Shown here: positions 32,309 to 45,500 of the stretch, piece by piece | Layout: each line of letters starts with the position of its first letter | How positions within the stretch are numbered: position 1 is the first letter of the stretch | Assembly (NCBI RefSeq): GCF_000425785.1 | Contig: NZ_AUEC01000016.1 | Span: forward strand, 1-64,000 | DNA length: 64,000 nucleotides | Direction of reading: 5' to 3' | DNA from: Pseudomonas taiwanensis DSM 21245 | GTDB taxonomy: Bacteria > Pseudomonadota > Gammaproteobacteria > Pseudomonadales > Pseudomonadaceae | Program-made: the position numbers and the translations under genes | The notes under the pieces: generated by a model | What the model was told of the DNA's origin: nothing | What the model saw: the letters and a program-made list of their open reading frames with translations, nothing else | The model's database searches: none

Positions 32309-34618
32309 TCAGAGGTTCTCGTAGCGGTTCATGTCCAGTACGCCCGCCTCGACCGGATCGGTCTGTTCGATGAAGGTGTTCAGGTCATGGAAGTAGAACC
32401 AGAACCGCGGATGGCTACGCCGCACGCCCCAGCGCATGACGATGCGTTCGAACTTGGCCGGGTCGTCGCGTGCCGCCTCCATGTCCTCGACGAACTCCGG
32501 CACGTTCGACGCCGGGATGTTGAAGATGAAGTTCGGGTAGCTACTGAGCACCCCCGGGTACAGGGTCAGGGTATCCAGACCTGGCTGGTAGCGGTACGCC
32601 TCGCCCAGCAAGAAGGCCACATTGCTGTGGGCCCTGTTGCGCAACAGGCTGTAGACCTGACGGCGGCCGCCCTCGCCTTCGATGCGCAGCATGGTCGCCT
32701 CGGGCAGTTGGTTGATCACCTTCAGCCCCGCCGCCGGACGCGACACCAGTCGGCTGAGCGACTGCTCTACATCGCGGAACTCGGCATCCATCTCCGGCCG
32801 TGAACAATAAGCGCCCTTGCAGCGGTTGATCGGGTCTGGCGCTGCGTTGAGGCTGCCGGTGCGCTGCAGCAGTTTCAGGCCAAAGTCGCGCGTCGGGTCG
32901 CGAGGGTCGAGTTTCAGCCCGCTTGGGGTGTCGGTGTCGATGTCCTCGTAGTCCATCCACATCTTCACCTTGCCGCTGTTCTGGTACCAGTTGCTGAGCA
33001 CCTTGCCACGCTGATCGGCCGGCATCAGGCGCAGGAAGTTGACCTCGGCGCCGTTGCGGATCAAGTCGAAGTACAAGCGCGTCTGCAACTGGTGCGAGAC
33101 GTTGCCAAACACATCGAAGTTGACCGCCAACTGATAATAAGTGCGCTCGAACAACGGGTAGTCGAACAGCCAGGTGGTCAGCGGCACATCGCCGATCAAC
33201 CCCTTGGTCACCGAAGCACTGTCAAAGTGGCGGAAGATGGTCAGCAAGGCATTGTCGTTGCCCGCCCACAGGGTCGACCAACTCGGCGGCGCCATCTCGG
33301 CGTAGGCCTCGCGGCGCAGCTTTTCATATTCATTGCGCTTGTCCCGGTAGGCGTGCCACAGGGTGAGCACGCTGCCCACGTCATCGATCTGCCCAGGCAT
33401 CGCCAACAGCGGCGTGGCTTCGCTGCGGTACTTGGCATCGGTGATGTAGCGGTCATGCGCTGGCTCCTGGAACAGCGCCCAGAAGTTGTCGCGGATCACG
33501 TCGGTGGCGATTTGCCCACGGCAAACTGGGCCGCGGATGAAGGTCCGCACGAAGTACTCGGCGTTATCCAGCATGAACTGATAGCGTGCCACCGCCGGAA
33601 TCGCCTCGAAGGTCTCGAACGGGTTGGCCCGGTGACGTGGGCCGTAACCCGGCAGCGCGGTGGCATGCCAGTCGCCCGCGTAGAACAACTGCTTGACCCG
33701 CTTGAGCTTCTGCGGACCCATGGGGTACGTGATGTGGGTCTTGTGCACGATCACGCCCTGCACCGGCACCAGGCGGTAGTAGAAGTCGGTGCCCGGCGGG
33801 TCGTTGGGGCGACGAGTGGCGATCAGGTCGACCGGCTGGCCGCTCGGCGTGCGCGAACGTACCCATTGGAAGAAGTGGCCTTGTTCGCCGCCGACGAAAT
33901 AAATATGCGCGAGGAACAGGTGCTCGTACAGCCAACGACCCACCAATGCTTCGGTGGAACCGGGACGGTTGAGCAGTTCTTCCCACTCGGCGATCTGCCT
34001 GGCTTCGACCGGGCTGGGCTGGATCGGCTGGTATTCGACTGGTGCACCGGCGGCCAGCCAGGCGCGCATGGTCTGGTACTCCTGGTCGGTCAGACCGGTG
34101 ACGGCCAGCGGCATGCCTTCCTTGGGATGCGCGCCGGCATAAGCGTCGAACTCATGGGGCAACGGGCACATGTTGTTGCGGTTGAGCCCAAGCACGATCT
34201 CGTCGGGCAATTTGGCATTGGGCGTGAGCGGGGTCTTGTGACCGAGTTCGAGCATTCGAGCCATCAGTGCGGCCTGGCTGCCCTGGTTGTCGAGCACCGA
34301 ATAAAAGCCCTTCTTACGCCATTCGGCCTCGCTATGGGCGTCGTAGAACAGCCGTGTGGTGGGCACCGCCTTGCTCCGGTCGCCCTGGTACACCGGCACC
34401 TTGGAGGCACCGCGCACTGCACCTTCGGGGCTTTCCAGCTTGAGCTGGCACGCGGCGTCGTTGCACGCATGGCAGGCCACGCATTTCTCGGTGAAGATCG
34501 GTTGAATATCCCGGGTGTAGGAGATGCCCGGACTCGACTGGGGGCCCTGCCCAAAGGCCACGCCACTGACGAGCAGCGCGAAGCCACAAGCCAGGGCAAT
34601 AAAACAGCGATGCACCAT
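32309..34618 (-). CDS. cti: Periplasmic fatty-acid cis/trans isomerase
   Basis: This 769-residue enzyme converts cis unsaturated fatty acids in membrane lipids to trans forms, which stiffens the membrane against solvents and heat. It has a signal peptide (CFIALACGFALLVSGVAFGQ) and a cytochrome c-type haem site, C-x2-CH, in TEKCVACHACND. The rest fits the Cti family found in Pseudomonas and Vibrio. The start at 34618 (MVHRCF) is preferred because AGGA lies upstream; an earlier ATG has no such site. It is divergent from metH. Confidence 0.93.
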   Translation of the reverse strand: MVHRCFIALACGFALLVSGVAFGQGPQSSPGISYTRDIQPIFTEKCVACHACNDAACQLKLESPEGAVRGASKVPVYQGDRSKAVPTTRLFYDAHSEAEWRKKGFYSVLDNQGSQAALMARMLELGHKTPLTPNAKLPDEIVLGLNRNNMCPLPHEFDAYAGAHPKEGMPLAVTGLTDQEYQTMRAWLAAGAPVEYQPIQPSPVEARQIAEWEELLNRPGSTEALVGRWLYEHLFLAHIYFVGGEQGHFFQWVRSRTPSGQPVDLIATRRPNDPPGTDFYYRLVPVQGVIVHKTHITYPMGPQKLKRVKQLFYAGDWHATALPGYGPRHRANPFETFEAIPAVARYQFMLDNAEYFVRTFIRGPVCRGQIATDVIRDNFWALFQEPAHDRYITDAKYRSEATPLLAMPGQIDDVGSVLTLWHAYRDKRNEYEKLRREAYAEMAPPSWSTLWAGNDNALLTIFRHFDSASVTKGLIGDVPLTTWLFDYPLFERTYYQLAVNFDVFGNVSHQLQTRLYFDLIRNGAEVNFLRLMPADQRGKVLSNWYQNSGKVKMWMDYEDIDTDTPSGLKLDPRDPTRDFGLKLLQRTGSLNAAPDPINRCKGAYCSRPEMDAEFRDVEQSLSRLVSRPAAGLKVINQLPEATMLRIEGEGGRRQVYSLLRNRAHSNVAFLLGEAYRYQPGLDTLTLYPGVLSSYPNFIFNIPASNVPEFVEDMEAARDDPAKFERIVMRWGVRRSHPRFWFYFHDLNTFIEQTDPVEAGVLDMNRYENL

Positions 34619-34785
34619 GTGCGCGAAATCCTGGTTACAGAAAGCCATCACGTTAGCCTGGTCGTCCTTGGATGCTCATCGACCCAACATGAACAGAATT
34701 CATGCAAATGGGCAGCGCGCCTAAAAACCGCGCAGCTTTGTTATGATTCGGCACCTTCTGATTTTTGCCCGACCAGGTAGTTCCT

Positions 34786-38493
<3,708 letters not shown>

Positions 38494-38501
38494 CAGTTCA
38501 T

Positions 38502-38568
38502 CGCCGGCACGCCGGCGCCTGCAACGATGGCGCAGAGCCTGCAGGAGCCGACTTGCCAGCGATGAGGC
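38502..38568. repeat. REP-type elements after metH
   Basis: CGCCGGC and GCCGGCG (38502-38517) form a short palindrome, followed at 38537-38568 by a REP-like block (CCTGCAGGAGCCGACTTGCC). They lie just after the metH stop codon and may help end its transcript. Confidence 0.5.
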
Positions 38569-38623
38569 CAGTACCTATCACCTACACTGTCCTTGTATGC
38601 CTCTGCATTGATCAGGAGCCCCC

Positions 38624-38842
38624 ATGGACGATTCCAGCCAAGGCAAGCCGCCCACCTTCTGGCAGATGCTGCACAGCATCCTGGCCGCAGCGTTCGGCGT
38701 GCAGAGCGGCAAGAACCGGGCACGCGACTTCACTCACGGCAAAGCCAGCCACTTCATCGTGCTGGGCACGTTGTTCACGCTGGTGTTCATCCTGGTGCTG
38801 ATCGGCCTCGTGCAACTGGCCGTGCACCTCACCGCCCGCTAA
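38624..38842 (+). CDS. DUF2970-family small membrane protein
   Basis: This 72-residue protein has a soluble N-terminus (PPTFWQMLHSILAAAFGVQSG, in part) with the conserved F-G-V-Q motif of DUF2970, followed by one strong transmembrane helix (IVLGTLFTLVFILVLIGLVQ). The role of the family is unknown. It follows metH by about 130 bases and ends at a GC hairpin. Confidence 0.8.
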   Translation: MDDSSQGKPPTFWQMLHSILAAAFGVQSGKNRARDFTHGKASHFIVLGTLFTLVFILVLIGLVQLAVHLTAR

Positions 38843-38850
38843 AACGCAAT

Positions 38851-38879
38851 CCGCCCGCGGAAATCCCTTCCACGGGCGG
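38851..38879 (+). terminator. Hairpin after the DUF2970 gene
   Basis: CCGCCCGCGG (38851-38860) pairs with CCACGGGCGG (38870-38879) with one mismatch (a wobble in one strand). Confidence 0.55.
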
Positions 38880-38910
38880 CTCAGGTTGAGTCACGGTCTG
38901 AAGACTAAGG

Positions 38911-39024
38911 CTACTGGTGGCTGACCCAATATACGGCAGTGACCACCACCAGGACGATCAGGCAGAGGATCGCCCAGGCATCGACGCTGCTGTCAGCTTT
39001 GCGGACCTTGGTTGAGTTTCCCAT
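38911..39024 (-). CDS. 37-residue single-helix membrane protein
   Basis: This tiny frame starts at ATG (39024) with AGAGG about seven bases upstream and encodes MGNSTKVRKADSSVDAW followed by a hydrophobic helix of about 18 residues (ILCLIVLVVVTAVYW) and VSHQ. Codon use is normal and the positive N-terminus predicts an inside orientation. It is too short for usual gene finders. It faces the DUF2970 gene tail to tail. The function is unknown; such peptides often modulate membrane complexes. Confidence 0.6.
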   Translation of the reverse strand: MGNSTKVRKADSSVDAWAILCLIVLVVVTAVYWVSHQ

Positions 39025-39109
39025 TGCATTGCCTCTTGTAGTGGTTATGGGAATGCACTTCACAACCAGCAGTTAAGACGAGCGATGCCCTTCTCTCAAG
39101 CAGGGTTTT

Positions 39110-40186
39110 TCAATAGTCGACGGGTGACGCAAGAAACGGATACTGGAAACCGGCCGGGCGCCCTTCGGCGCTGTAACGCTGGAAATCGATCCCGTAGTCG
39201 TCCCGATCCAGCAGCTTCAGCCAACGCCGGGCCTTGTTCTCGTCGATCGATTGCAGCGCCGGCGCCCGGTACTCATGCAGGCCATCACGATCCATCGACA
39301 CCCCTTGGGCATCATCATGCAGCATCACCATGGCCCAGCCGCCCAAGGTGAAGTGCCCGCCCATCAATACCCCCAGGCGTCCATCGATTCGTGCCCGCAG
39401 TGCCTCGGGGGAGCTGTTGATCGCGCTGAACACCACGTCCCGGCCCGGCTTGCGCCCAGCCGCTTCGAACGCCTGCATGGCGCCAAAAGCCATTTCGTCA
39501 TTGGCTGACCAGACCAGCTTGATGTCCGGATATCGCTCAAGCAGCACCTGGGCCTGTTCGAAGGCACGCTGACGGTTCCAGCCACCGTACACGACCTGAC
39601 GCAAGCGCACCTGGGGAAAGTCCGCCAACGCCCGGCGCATGCCCTGCTCGCGCAATTGCGAGGCTGGCGTGCTCTTGACCCCGGCGAATGCCACCAGGTC
39701 CACGGGCTCGTTGCTACGGGGCAGCAAAGCGACCATCTGGTGCAGCATCTGGTAACCGGCCTGTTCGTCATTGGCGGTTAGGGTACCCAACAGCTGTGCG
39801 TATTTCTCCGGCTGCGCCTTGATACTCTGGGCCTGGCTGGCGGTCAGGCCATTGTTGACCAGGAACAACTTGACCCCGGTGCCCTGGGACAGCCGGATGA
39901 TTTCCGGCGCCACGTACTGCTCGTTGACCAGCACCAGGTAGTCGGGTCGTTGCGGCCCCTGGAGAATCGTCCGGGCCTGAACCAGCGCACGCTCGGCACT
40001 GCGCTCGCTGTACTCCACCCGAAGGGTCATGCCCAGGTCGTCGGCCGCCGCCTGCATGAAACGCGAATAGCTGGTCCAGAACGCTTCGCTGGACAGGCCT
40101 GGGTTGAGAAATACCACCGAAGCAGCCTGCGCACTGGCTACCAGCGGCAGGCTCAGGCACAGGCTTTGGCACAACGCCTTGAGCAT
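39110..40186 (-). CDS. Periplasmic substrate-binding protein (sugar/autoinducer type)
   Basis: This 358-residue protein starts at MLKALCQSLCLSLPLVASAQA, a signal peptide. The rest is a type-1 periplasmic binding fold (AASVVFLNPGLSSEAFW; VWSANDEMAFGAMQAFEAAGRKPG), like RbsB and LuxP. No permease or ATPase gene lies next to it, so it may serve a distant transporter or a membrane sensor. It is divergent from cysI. The ligand cannot be predicted. Confidence 0.85.
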   Translation of the reverse strand: MLKALCQSLCLSLPLVASAQAASVVFLNPGLSSEAFWTSYSRFMQAAADDLGMTLRVEYSERSAERALVQARTILQGPQRPDYLVLVNEQYVAPEIIRLSQGTGVKLFLVNNGLTASQAQSIKAQPEKYAQLLGTLTANDEQAGYQMLHQMVALLPRSNEPVDLVAFAGVKSTPASQLREQGMRRALADFPQVRLRQVVYGGWNRQRAFEQAQVLLERYPDIKLVWSANDEMAFGAMQAFEAAGRKPGRDVVFSAINSSPEALRARIDGRLGVLMGGHFTLGGWAMVMLHDDAQGVSMDRDGLHEYRAPALQSIDENKARRWLKLLDRDDYGIDFQRYSAEGRPAGFQYPFLASPVDY

Positions 40187-40401
40187 GCGGTTACACCCGT
40201 CGAAACAAAGTCGCGAGTATAAACATGTCGGCGCACGGGCGAACAAATGCCAGTCAGTCTCACATAGTCCGTTTAGTTCTTTTCATATGCAAAAACATCA
40301 CTTTAGCGCATAACTACAACCTGATATCGTTCCCCGGCTCCGAAACCGGAGTGCGCGGCCGTGCGCGCGAATAGCTGCATGCAGCCTGAGACAGGACTTT
40401 T

Positions 40402-42054
40402 ATGTACGTATACGACGAGTACGATCAGCGGATCATCGAGGACCGCGTCAAGCAGTTCCGTGATCAGACCCGCCGCTACCTGGCCGGTGAGCTGAGCGAA
40501 GAAGAATTCCGCCCTCTGCGCCTGCAGAACGGCCTTTATATCCAACGTTTTGCCCCGATGCTGCGCGTCGCCGTGCCGTACGGCCAGCTGAACTCGACCC
40601 AGGTCCGCTTGCTGGCCAAGATCGCCCGCGACTACGACAAGGGCTATGCGCACATCAGCACCCGGCAGAACGTGCAGTTCAACTGGCCTGCGCTGGAAGA
40701 TGTTCCAGACATCCTGGCCGAGCTGGCCACCGTGCAGATGCACGCGATCCAGACCAGCGGCAACTGCCTGCGCAACACCACCACCGACCAATTCGCCGGT
40801 GTGGCTGCCGACGAAGTCGTCGACCCTCGCCCCTGGTGCGAAATCATCCGCCAGTGGACCACCTTCCACCCGGAATTCGCCTACCTGCCGCGCAAGTTCA
40901 AAATTGCGGTCAACGGCTCGCAGGAAGACCGCGCGGCCATCGAAGTCCACGATATCGGCCTGGAGCCGGTGCGCAACGAAGCCGGCGAGCTGGGCTTCCG
41001 CGTGCTGGTCGGCGGTGGCCTGGGCCGTACCCCGGTGGTCGGTTCGTTCATCAACGAATTCCTGCCATGGCAGGACTTGATCAGCTACCTGGACGCGATC
41101 CTGCGCGTGTACAACCGTTACGGTCGCCGTGACAACAAGTACAAGGCGCGCATCAAGATCCTGGTCAAGGCACTGACCCCTGAGGTGTTCGCCGAGAAGG
41201 TCGAGGCCGAAATGGTCCACCTGCGTGGCGGCAGCACCACCCTGACCCAAGCGGAAGTCGACCGTGTGTCGCGCCACTTCGTCGACCCTGACTACAAGGC
41301 GCTGGAAAACGTCGACTACAGCGCACTGGACCAGGAGCACCCAGGCTTCGCCCGCTGGCGCTCGCGCAACACTCGCGCCCACAAGAAGCCCGGCTACGTG
41401 GCCGTGACCCTGTCGCTCAAGCCGACCGGTGTAGCACCAGGCGACCTGACCGACAAGCAGCTGGACGCCGTGGCGGACCTTGCCGAGCGCTACAGCTTCG
41501 GTTTCCTGCGTACTTCCCACGAGCAGAACATCATCCTTGCCGACGTCGAGCAGCGTCAGCTGCACACGCTGTGGATGGAGCTGCGCGAGAACGGCTTCGC
41601 CACGCCGAACATCGGCCTGCTGACCGATATCATCTGCTGCCCGGGTGGTGACTTCTGCTCGCTGGCCAACGCCAAGTCGATCCCGATCGCCGAGTCCATC
41701 CAGCGCCGCTTCGACGACCTGGACTACCTGTTCGACATCGGGGAAATCGACCTGAACATTTCCGGCTGCATGAACGCCTGCGGCCACCACCACGTGGGCC
41801 ATATCGGCATCCTCGGCGTGGACAAGAAGGGTGAGGAGTTCTACCAGGTTTCCCTGGGCGGCAACGCCGCGCGCGGCGCGAGCCTGGGCAAGATCCTCGG
41901 CCCGTCCTTCGCCCAGGAAGACATGGCCGATGTGATCGAGAAGCTGATTGCCGTGTACGTGGAACAGCGTACCGAAGAAGAGCGCTTCATCGACACTTAC
42001 CAGCGTATCGGCATCGACCCCTTCAAGGAACGCGTCTATGCAGCGAATCATTAA
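40402..42054 (+). CDS. cysI: Assimilatory sulfite reductase (ferredoxin-type nitrite/sulfite reductase family)
   Basis: This 550-residue enzyme reduces sulfite to sulfide with a sirohaem-[4Fe-4S] centre. The cluster cysteines are visible in ICCPGGDFCSL and SGCMNACGHHH. Half-domains repeat the usual pattern (RVAVPYGQLNSTQVRLLAKIA; YSFGFLRTSHEQNIILADVE). The next gene, encoding a DUF934 protein, overlaps its end by 17 bases. Sirohaem for this enzyme is made by CysG, which is also in this window. Confidence 0.95.
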   Translation: MYVYDEYDQRIIEDRVKQFRDQTRRYLAGELSEEEFRPLRLQNGLYIQRFAPMLRVAVPYGQLNSTQVRLLAKIARDYDKGYAHISTRQNVQFNWPALEDVPDILAELATVQMHAIQTSGNCLRNTTTDQFAGVAADEVVDPRPWCEIIRQWTTFHPEFAYLPRKFKIAVNGSQEDRAAIEVHDIGLEPVRNEAGELGFRVLVGGGLGRTPVVGSFINEFLPWQDLISYLDAILRVYNRYGRRDNKYKARIKILVKALTPEVFAEKVEAEMVHLRGGSTTLTQAEVDRVSRHFVDPDYKALENVDYSALDQEHPGFARWRSRNTRAHKKPGYVAVTLSLKPTGVAPGDLTDKQLDAVADLAERYSFGFLRTSHEQNIILADVEQRQLHTLWMELRENGFATPNIGLLTDIICCPGGDFCSLANAKSIPIAESIQRRFDDLDYLFDIGEIDLNISGCMNACGHHHVGHIGILGVDKKGEEFYQVSLGGNAARGASLGKILGPSFAQEDMADVIEKLIAVYVEQRTEEERFIDTYQRIGIDPFKERVYAANH

Positions 42055-42532
42055 GAACAACCAACTCGTCGACGAAACCTGGCACCTGCTGCCCAAGGAA
42101 ACCACCCTCGACGAGCTGACCAACTGCGACGACTACATCGTCCCCCTGCAGCTGTGGCGAGACCATGCCCACGTGCTCAAGGCCCGCGACGGTGGCCTGG
42201 GTGTGTGGCTGGACAGCGACGAAGAAGCCGAGGAGATTGGCGACGACGTCGACCAGTTCCAGGTCATCGCCCTGAATTTCCCGGCCTTCACCGACGGGCG
42301 CAGCTACTCCAATGCGCGCCTGCTGCGAGACCGCTACAAGTTCAAGGGCGAACTGCGCGCCATAGGCGACGTGCTGCGCGACCAGCTGTTCTTCATGGCC
42401 CGCTGCGGCTTCGATGCCTTCGCCATCCGCGCCGACAAAGACCCGGAAGATGCGTTGCAAAGCCTGAAGGACTTCTCGGTCACCTACCAGGCCGCCACCG
42501 ACGAACCGCTGCCGCTGTTCCGCCGCCGCTGA
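42038..42532 (+). CDS. DUF934 protein, partner of sulfite reductase
   Basis: This 164-residue protein starts within the end of cysI (17-base overlap), a mark of translational coupling. It shows the DUF934 pattern: IVPLQLWRDHA, then LNFPAFTDGRSYSNARLLRDRY and GELRAIGDVLRDQLFFMARCGFDAF (in parts). The family is always linked to sulfite reduction or CysH in Gammaproteobacteria and may help electron transfer or assembly. A strong terminator follows. Confidence 0.9.
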   Translation: MQRIIKNNQLVDETWHLLPKETTLDELTNCDDYIVPLQLWRDHAHVLKARDGGLGVWLDSDEEAEEIGDDVDQFQVIALNFPAFTDGRSYSNARLLRDRYKFKGELRAIGDVLRDQLFFMARCGFDAFAIRADKDPEDALQSLKDFSVTYQAATDEPLPLFRRR

Positions 42533-42550
42533 TTCGACCGTGTTTGCCAC

Positions 42551-42577
42551 AACGGCCCGCCTCCTTGGCGGGCCGTT
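42551..42577. terminator. Strong bidirectional terminator
   Basis: AACGGCCCGCC (42551-42561) pairs perfectly over 11 bp with GGCGGGCCGTT (42567-42577) around a five-base loop. It lies between the convergent sulfite-reductase operon and the LRR gene. Confidence 0.8.
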
Positions 42578-42598
42578 GCATTTCCGCAGGCCGCTTCT

Positions 42599-45500
42599 TC
42601 AAGCGTGGCTGCGGCCTTGTCGACTGAGCGTATCGAGTTGCAACTGGACGGCTTGCAACCGGGCCATGGCTTCAACATCCAGCGGATTACGAAAAAGATT
42701 CAGTCGGGTCGGGTGATTTCGAATCCACTGCAGCGCCTGCTGACTCAGATCGACGATCAGGTTCTCGGCAAGGTCGACATACAGGTCAGGATGACGTTCG
42801 AGGAAAGCGAGCGGCAGCTCGGTCAGGCCAGTGGCGCGCAACGACAGGTGGCTAAGGTGATCCAGGTTGCGCAGCGCGGGAACAGTGCCGATCGGGTTGC
42901 CCCCCAGGTGCAGGGTTCGCAGTGCACTGAACGCTTCCAGGCGCTGGGCACCCGGCCCATCTATGACGATCTGGTTGCCTGTCAGGTACAACTCCTGCAG
43001 TTTCCTCAAGCGCTCCAAACCCTCGGGAATGGCGGTCAGCTGGTTGTCACGCAGGTCCAGAACGCTCAGCTGGCTTAGCTTGGCGAGGTCCCCAGGCACA
43101 CGGATCAAGCGGTTGTCGCCTACATTCAACTGCCTGAGTCGGCTCAGCTCTCCCAGCCCTTTTGGCAGCTCGGCAAGCTGGTTATAAGAAAGGTCCAGCT
43201 CGAGCAGCCCTGTCATCTGCTCGATCCCGGCAGGCAGACTTTCGAATCGGTTTCCACTGAGGCTCAGGTACTGCACGCGCACGAGTCTGTGAATCGAATC
43301 AGGCAACCGGATCAGTCGGTTGTCGCTGAGGTCCAGACGAGTCAACAGGGTCATCTGTTGCAAACCCTCGACATCAGCCAAGCGGTTGCGCTGTAGATCC
43401 AGCCGCGTCAACCGCTGCAGGCCCCCCAACCCAGGTAATGCAACCAGCTCGTTGTCGTTGGCGATCAACTCGGCCAGGCCGGTAAGTTGCCCCACACCGT
43501 CGATGGCCGTCAGTTTGTTGAACTGCAAATCGAGCGTGTTCAGATGCCTCATGCCATCAAGCCGGGGCACGCCGACCAGTTTGTTGCCGCCCAGTTGCAA
43601 CTGGCGCAGGTTGGGGAAGCGACTCAGAAATGCGTCATCCAGCGACTTCAGGGCCACATTGACCAAGCTCAACCGGTGTATGTGCTTGAACGCGAGGTCC
43701 GCTGGCAGCTCTGGCCAGGTGCCCATGGGCAGGTTGCGCACCACCAGTTCGCTGACACCATGCGGCCCGAAAAACTCCGGCTCCCAAGCCTCGCGAATCA
43801 ACTGCCCCGCTTGTTGCCGACTGCGGTACGCAGGGTCCAGGTACACGCCTCGCCAGGCCCTGAGGCTCGACTCCAGCCTATCCACCTGCCTGGCCAGTTC
43901 GCTGAAGGCAACCCAGATCGACTGCCCGGGCCTTCGCGCCAACTGGAAAATCAGCCAGTGGATGTCCGCGGCAGAGCGGTGCGGAAACAGGTGCCATACG
44001 CCGGCACGAATCGACTGGCGCGCCTGGGCAGCGCCGGCATTGACTGCCTCGCCCCTTGGCAGCCAGCCAATCTCCCCGCCACTGAGCGGATAGCCCAGCC
44101 GGCCATCACCCAGGCGTACCGGCGGACGCACTCCCAGAGCACTCGGCGCCATGCCCAGCAGGTGAGCGGCCCGCTCGCGTTGGTCAGAGGCCCTCAGGGC
44201 AAGGGCCTGGCTCAAGGACTCGGGCGAGCGGCCCGCCTCCCCCAAGTCATGTTTCTGGGCATCGACCAACTGCAGCCACAACGCTTTGAATAAGCTGTCG
44301 TCCCCCTGCGCCGAAGGCAACCCGGTGCCATGGCCATCCACTGCCTGGTAGCCCTGTCCACGTTTGATGATGTAGCCCACCTGCGTGGCATCCTGGGCAG
44401 CGCTGCGCGCTCGAAGCTCTCCAGCGACGCCGCCCAGGCGAATTTCGATGCGCAGCGTGTCCGGCCAGGCTGACCAATGGTCAATCAAACCCAGTGCTAA
44501 GCGTTCGCTGTCAGGGTTGATCGCGTCCGCCTGGTAGAAACCGACACAAGCCCGATCCAGGCGGCTGTCGCGCAGCGCCCAACGCGCCTGGGTGGCCAGC
44601 GGCAACGGAACACGGCCGCTGTTGACCAGGGTTTCGATCTGCTGCGTGCCGGCGTGCTCGACGATTTCCTGCGCGGCGCGCGCCGACAAGCCCGGAAAAT
44701 CCCTACGCAACAATTGGGCAGCTGGCGTCGGTGCGGCCTGCATCGCGGCGAAGTGCTGCTCGAACGCCTCGCCGATCAGGCCAGGCTGGCGCTCGTGCAA
44801 CTGGTAGCGCTGCAAGGCATCCCACAAACGCGCAGGTGCAGGCGCATGCTCCAGGTGCAACTCGCGCAGCCGGTCCTCGTCGAAACCGGCAATATGCATG
44901 ACCCGTTCGGCTGTCTGCCGGTCGAGTGTGGCCCATTCACTGCCCAACCGCTGCATCAGGTAGTGCGGATCCTGCCAGTCCCGTGGCGTTTCCAACTGAT
45001 GGCGCCAGCCGCCCTCACCGTTATCATCGAGCCAGGGCGAGTACGCAGACGACCTGCGAGGGTGCTGGATGCGAAAACCGCCGTGCTCCTCACGTACCTG
45101 ATAAGTCGCCTGCAGGGTACGCACCCTCGTCGTGCCCGCCACCTGGGTGCGTTCACCGACCGCCACGTCCTGATCAGGCACTGCGTAGCCCGGCAGGCTG
45201 GGGTCGATCAGCCGGACCTGCTCGCCAGCCGTCAGCACCGGAACCAGCCTGTCCACCTGGGCAGAACGCTCGATCAGCCTGGCCGCAACCTGTCCAGCGC
45301 CAGCCAGGGTAATGCCTGCGGCTACGTTTTCGGCCACACCCCACACATGCTTCAAGGCCCCTTCCCGGTCACCCAATTGCCAATCCTCATAGCCTTCGAA
45401 GACCGCATCGGCGATCTGCAGGGCCGCGATGCCCAACAGGGGCAGGCCCAGGGCTGGCACGAACAGGCTAGCCAGCCCCAGTACGTTCAGGCCTGCGTTT

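Noticed and set aside
33092..34780. 562-codon open frame opposite cti
   Set aside because: Antisense shadow; its amino-acid composition (rich in Val, Gln, His, Arg) reflects reversed codons, and cti on the other strand is well supported.
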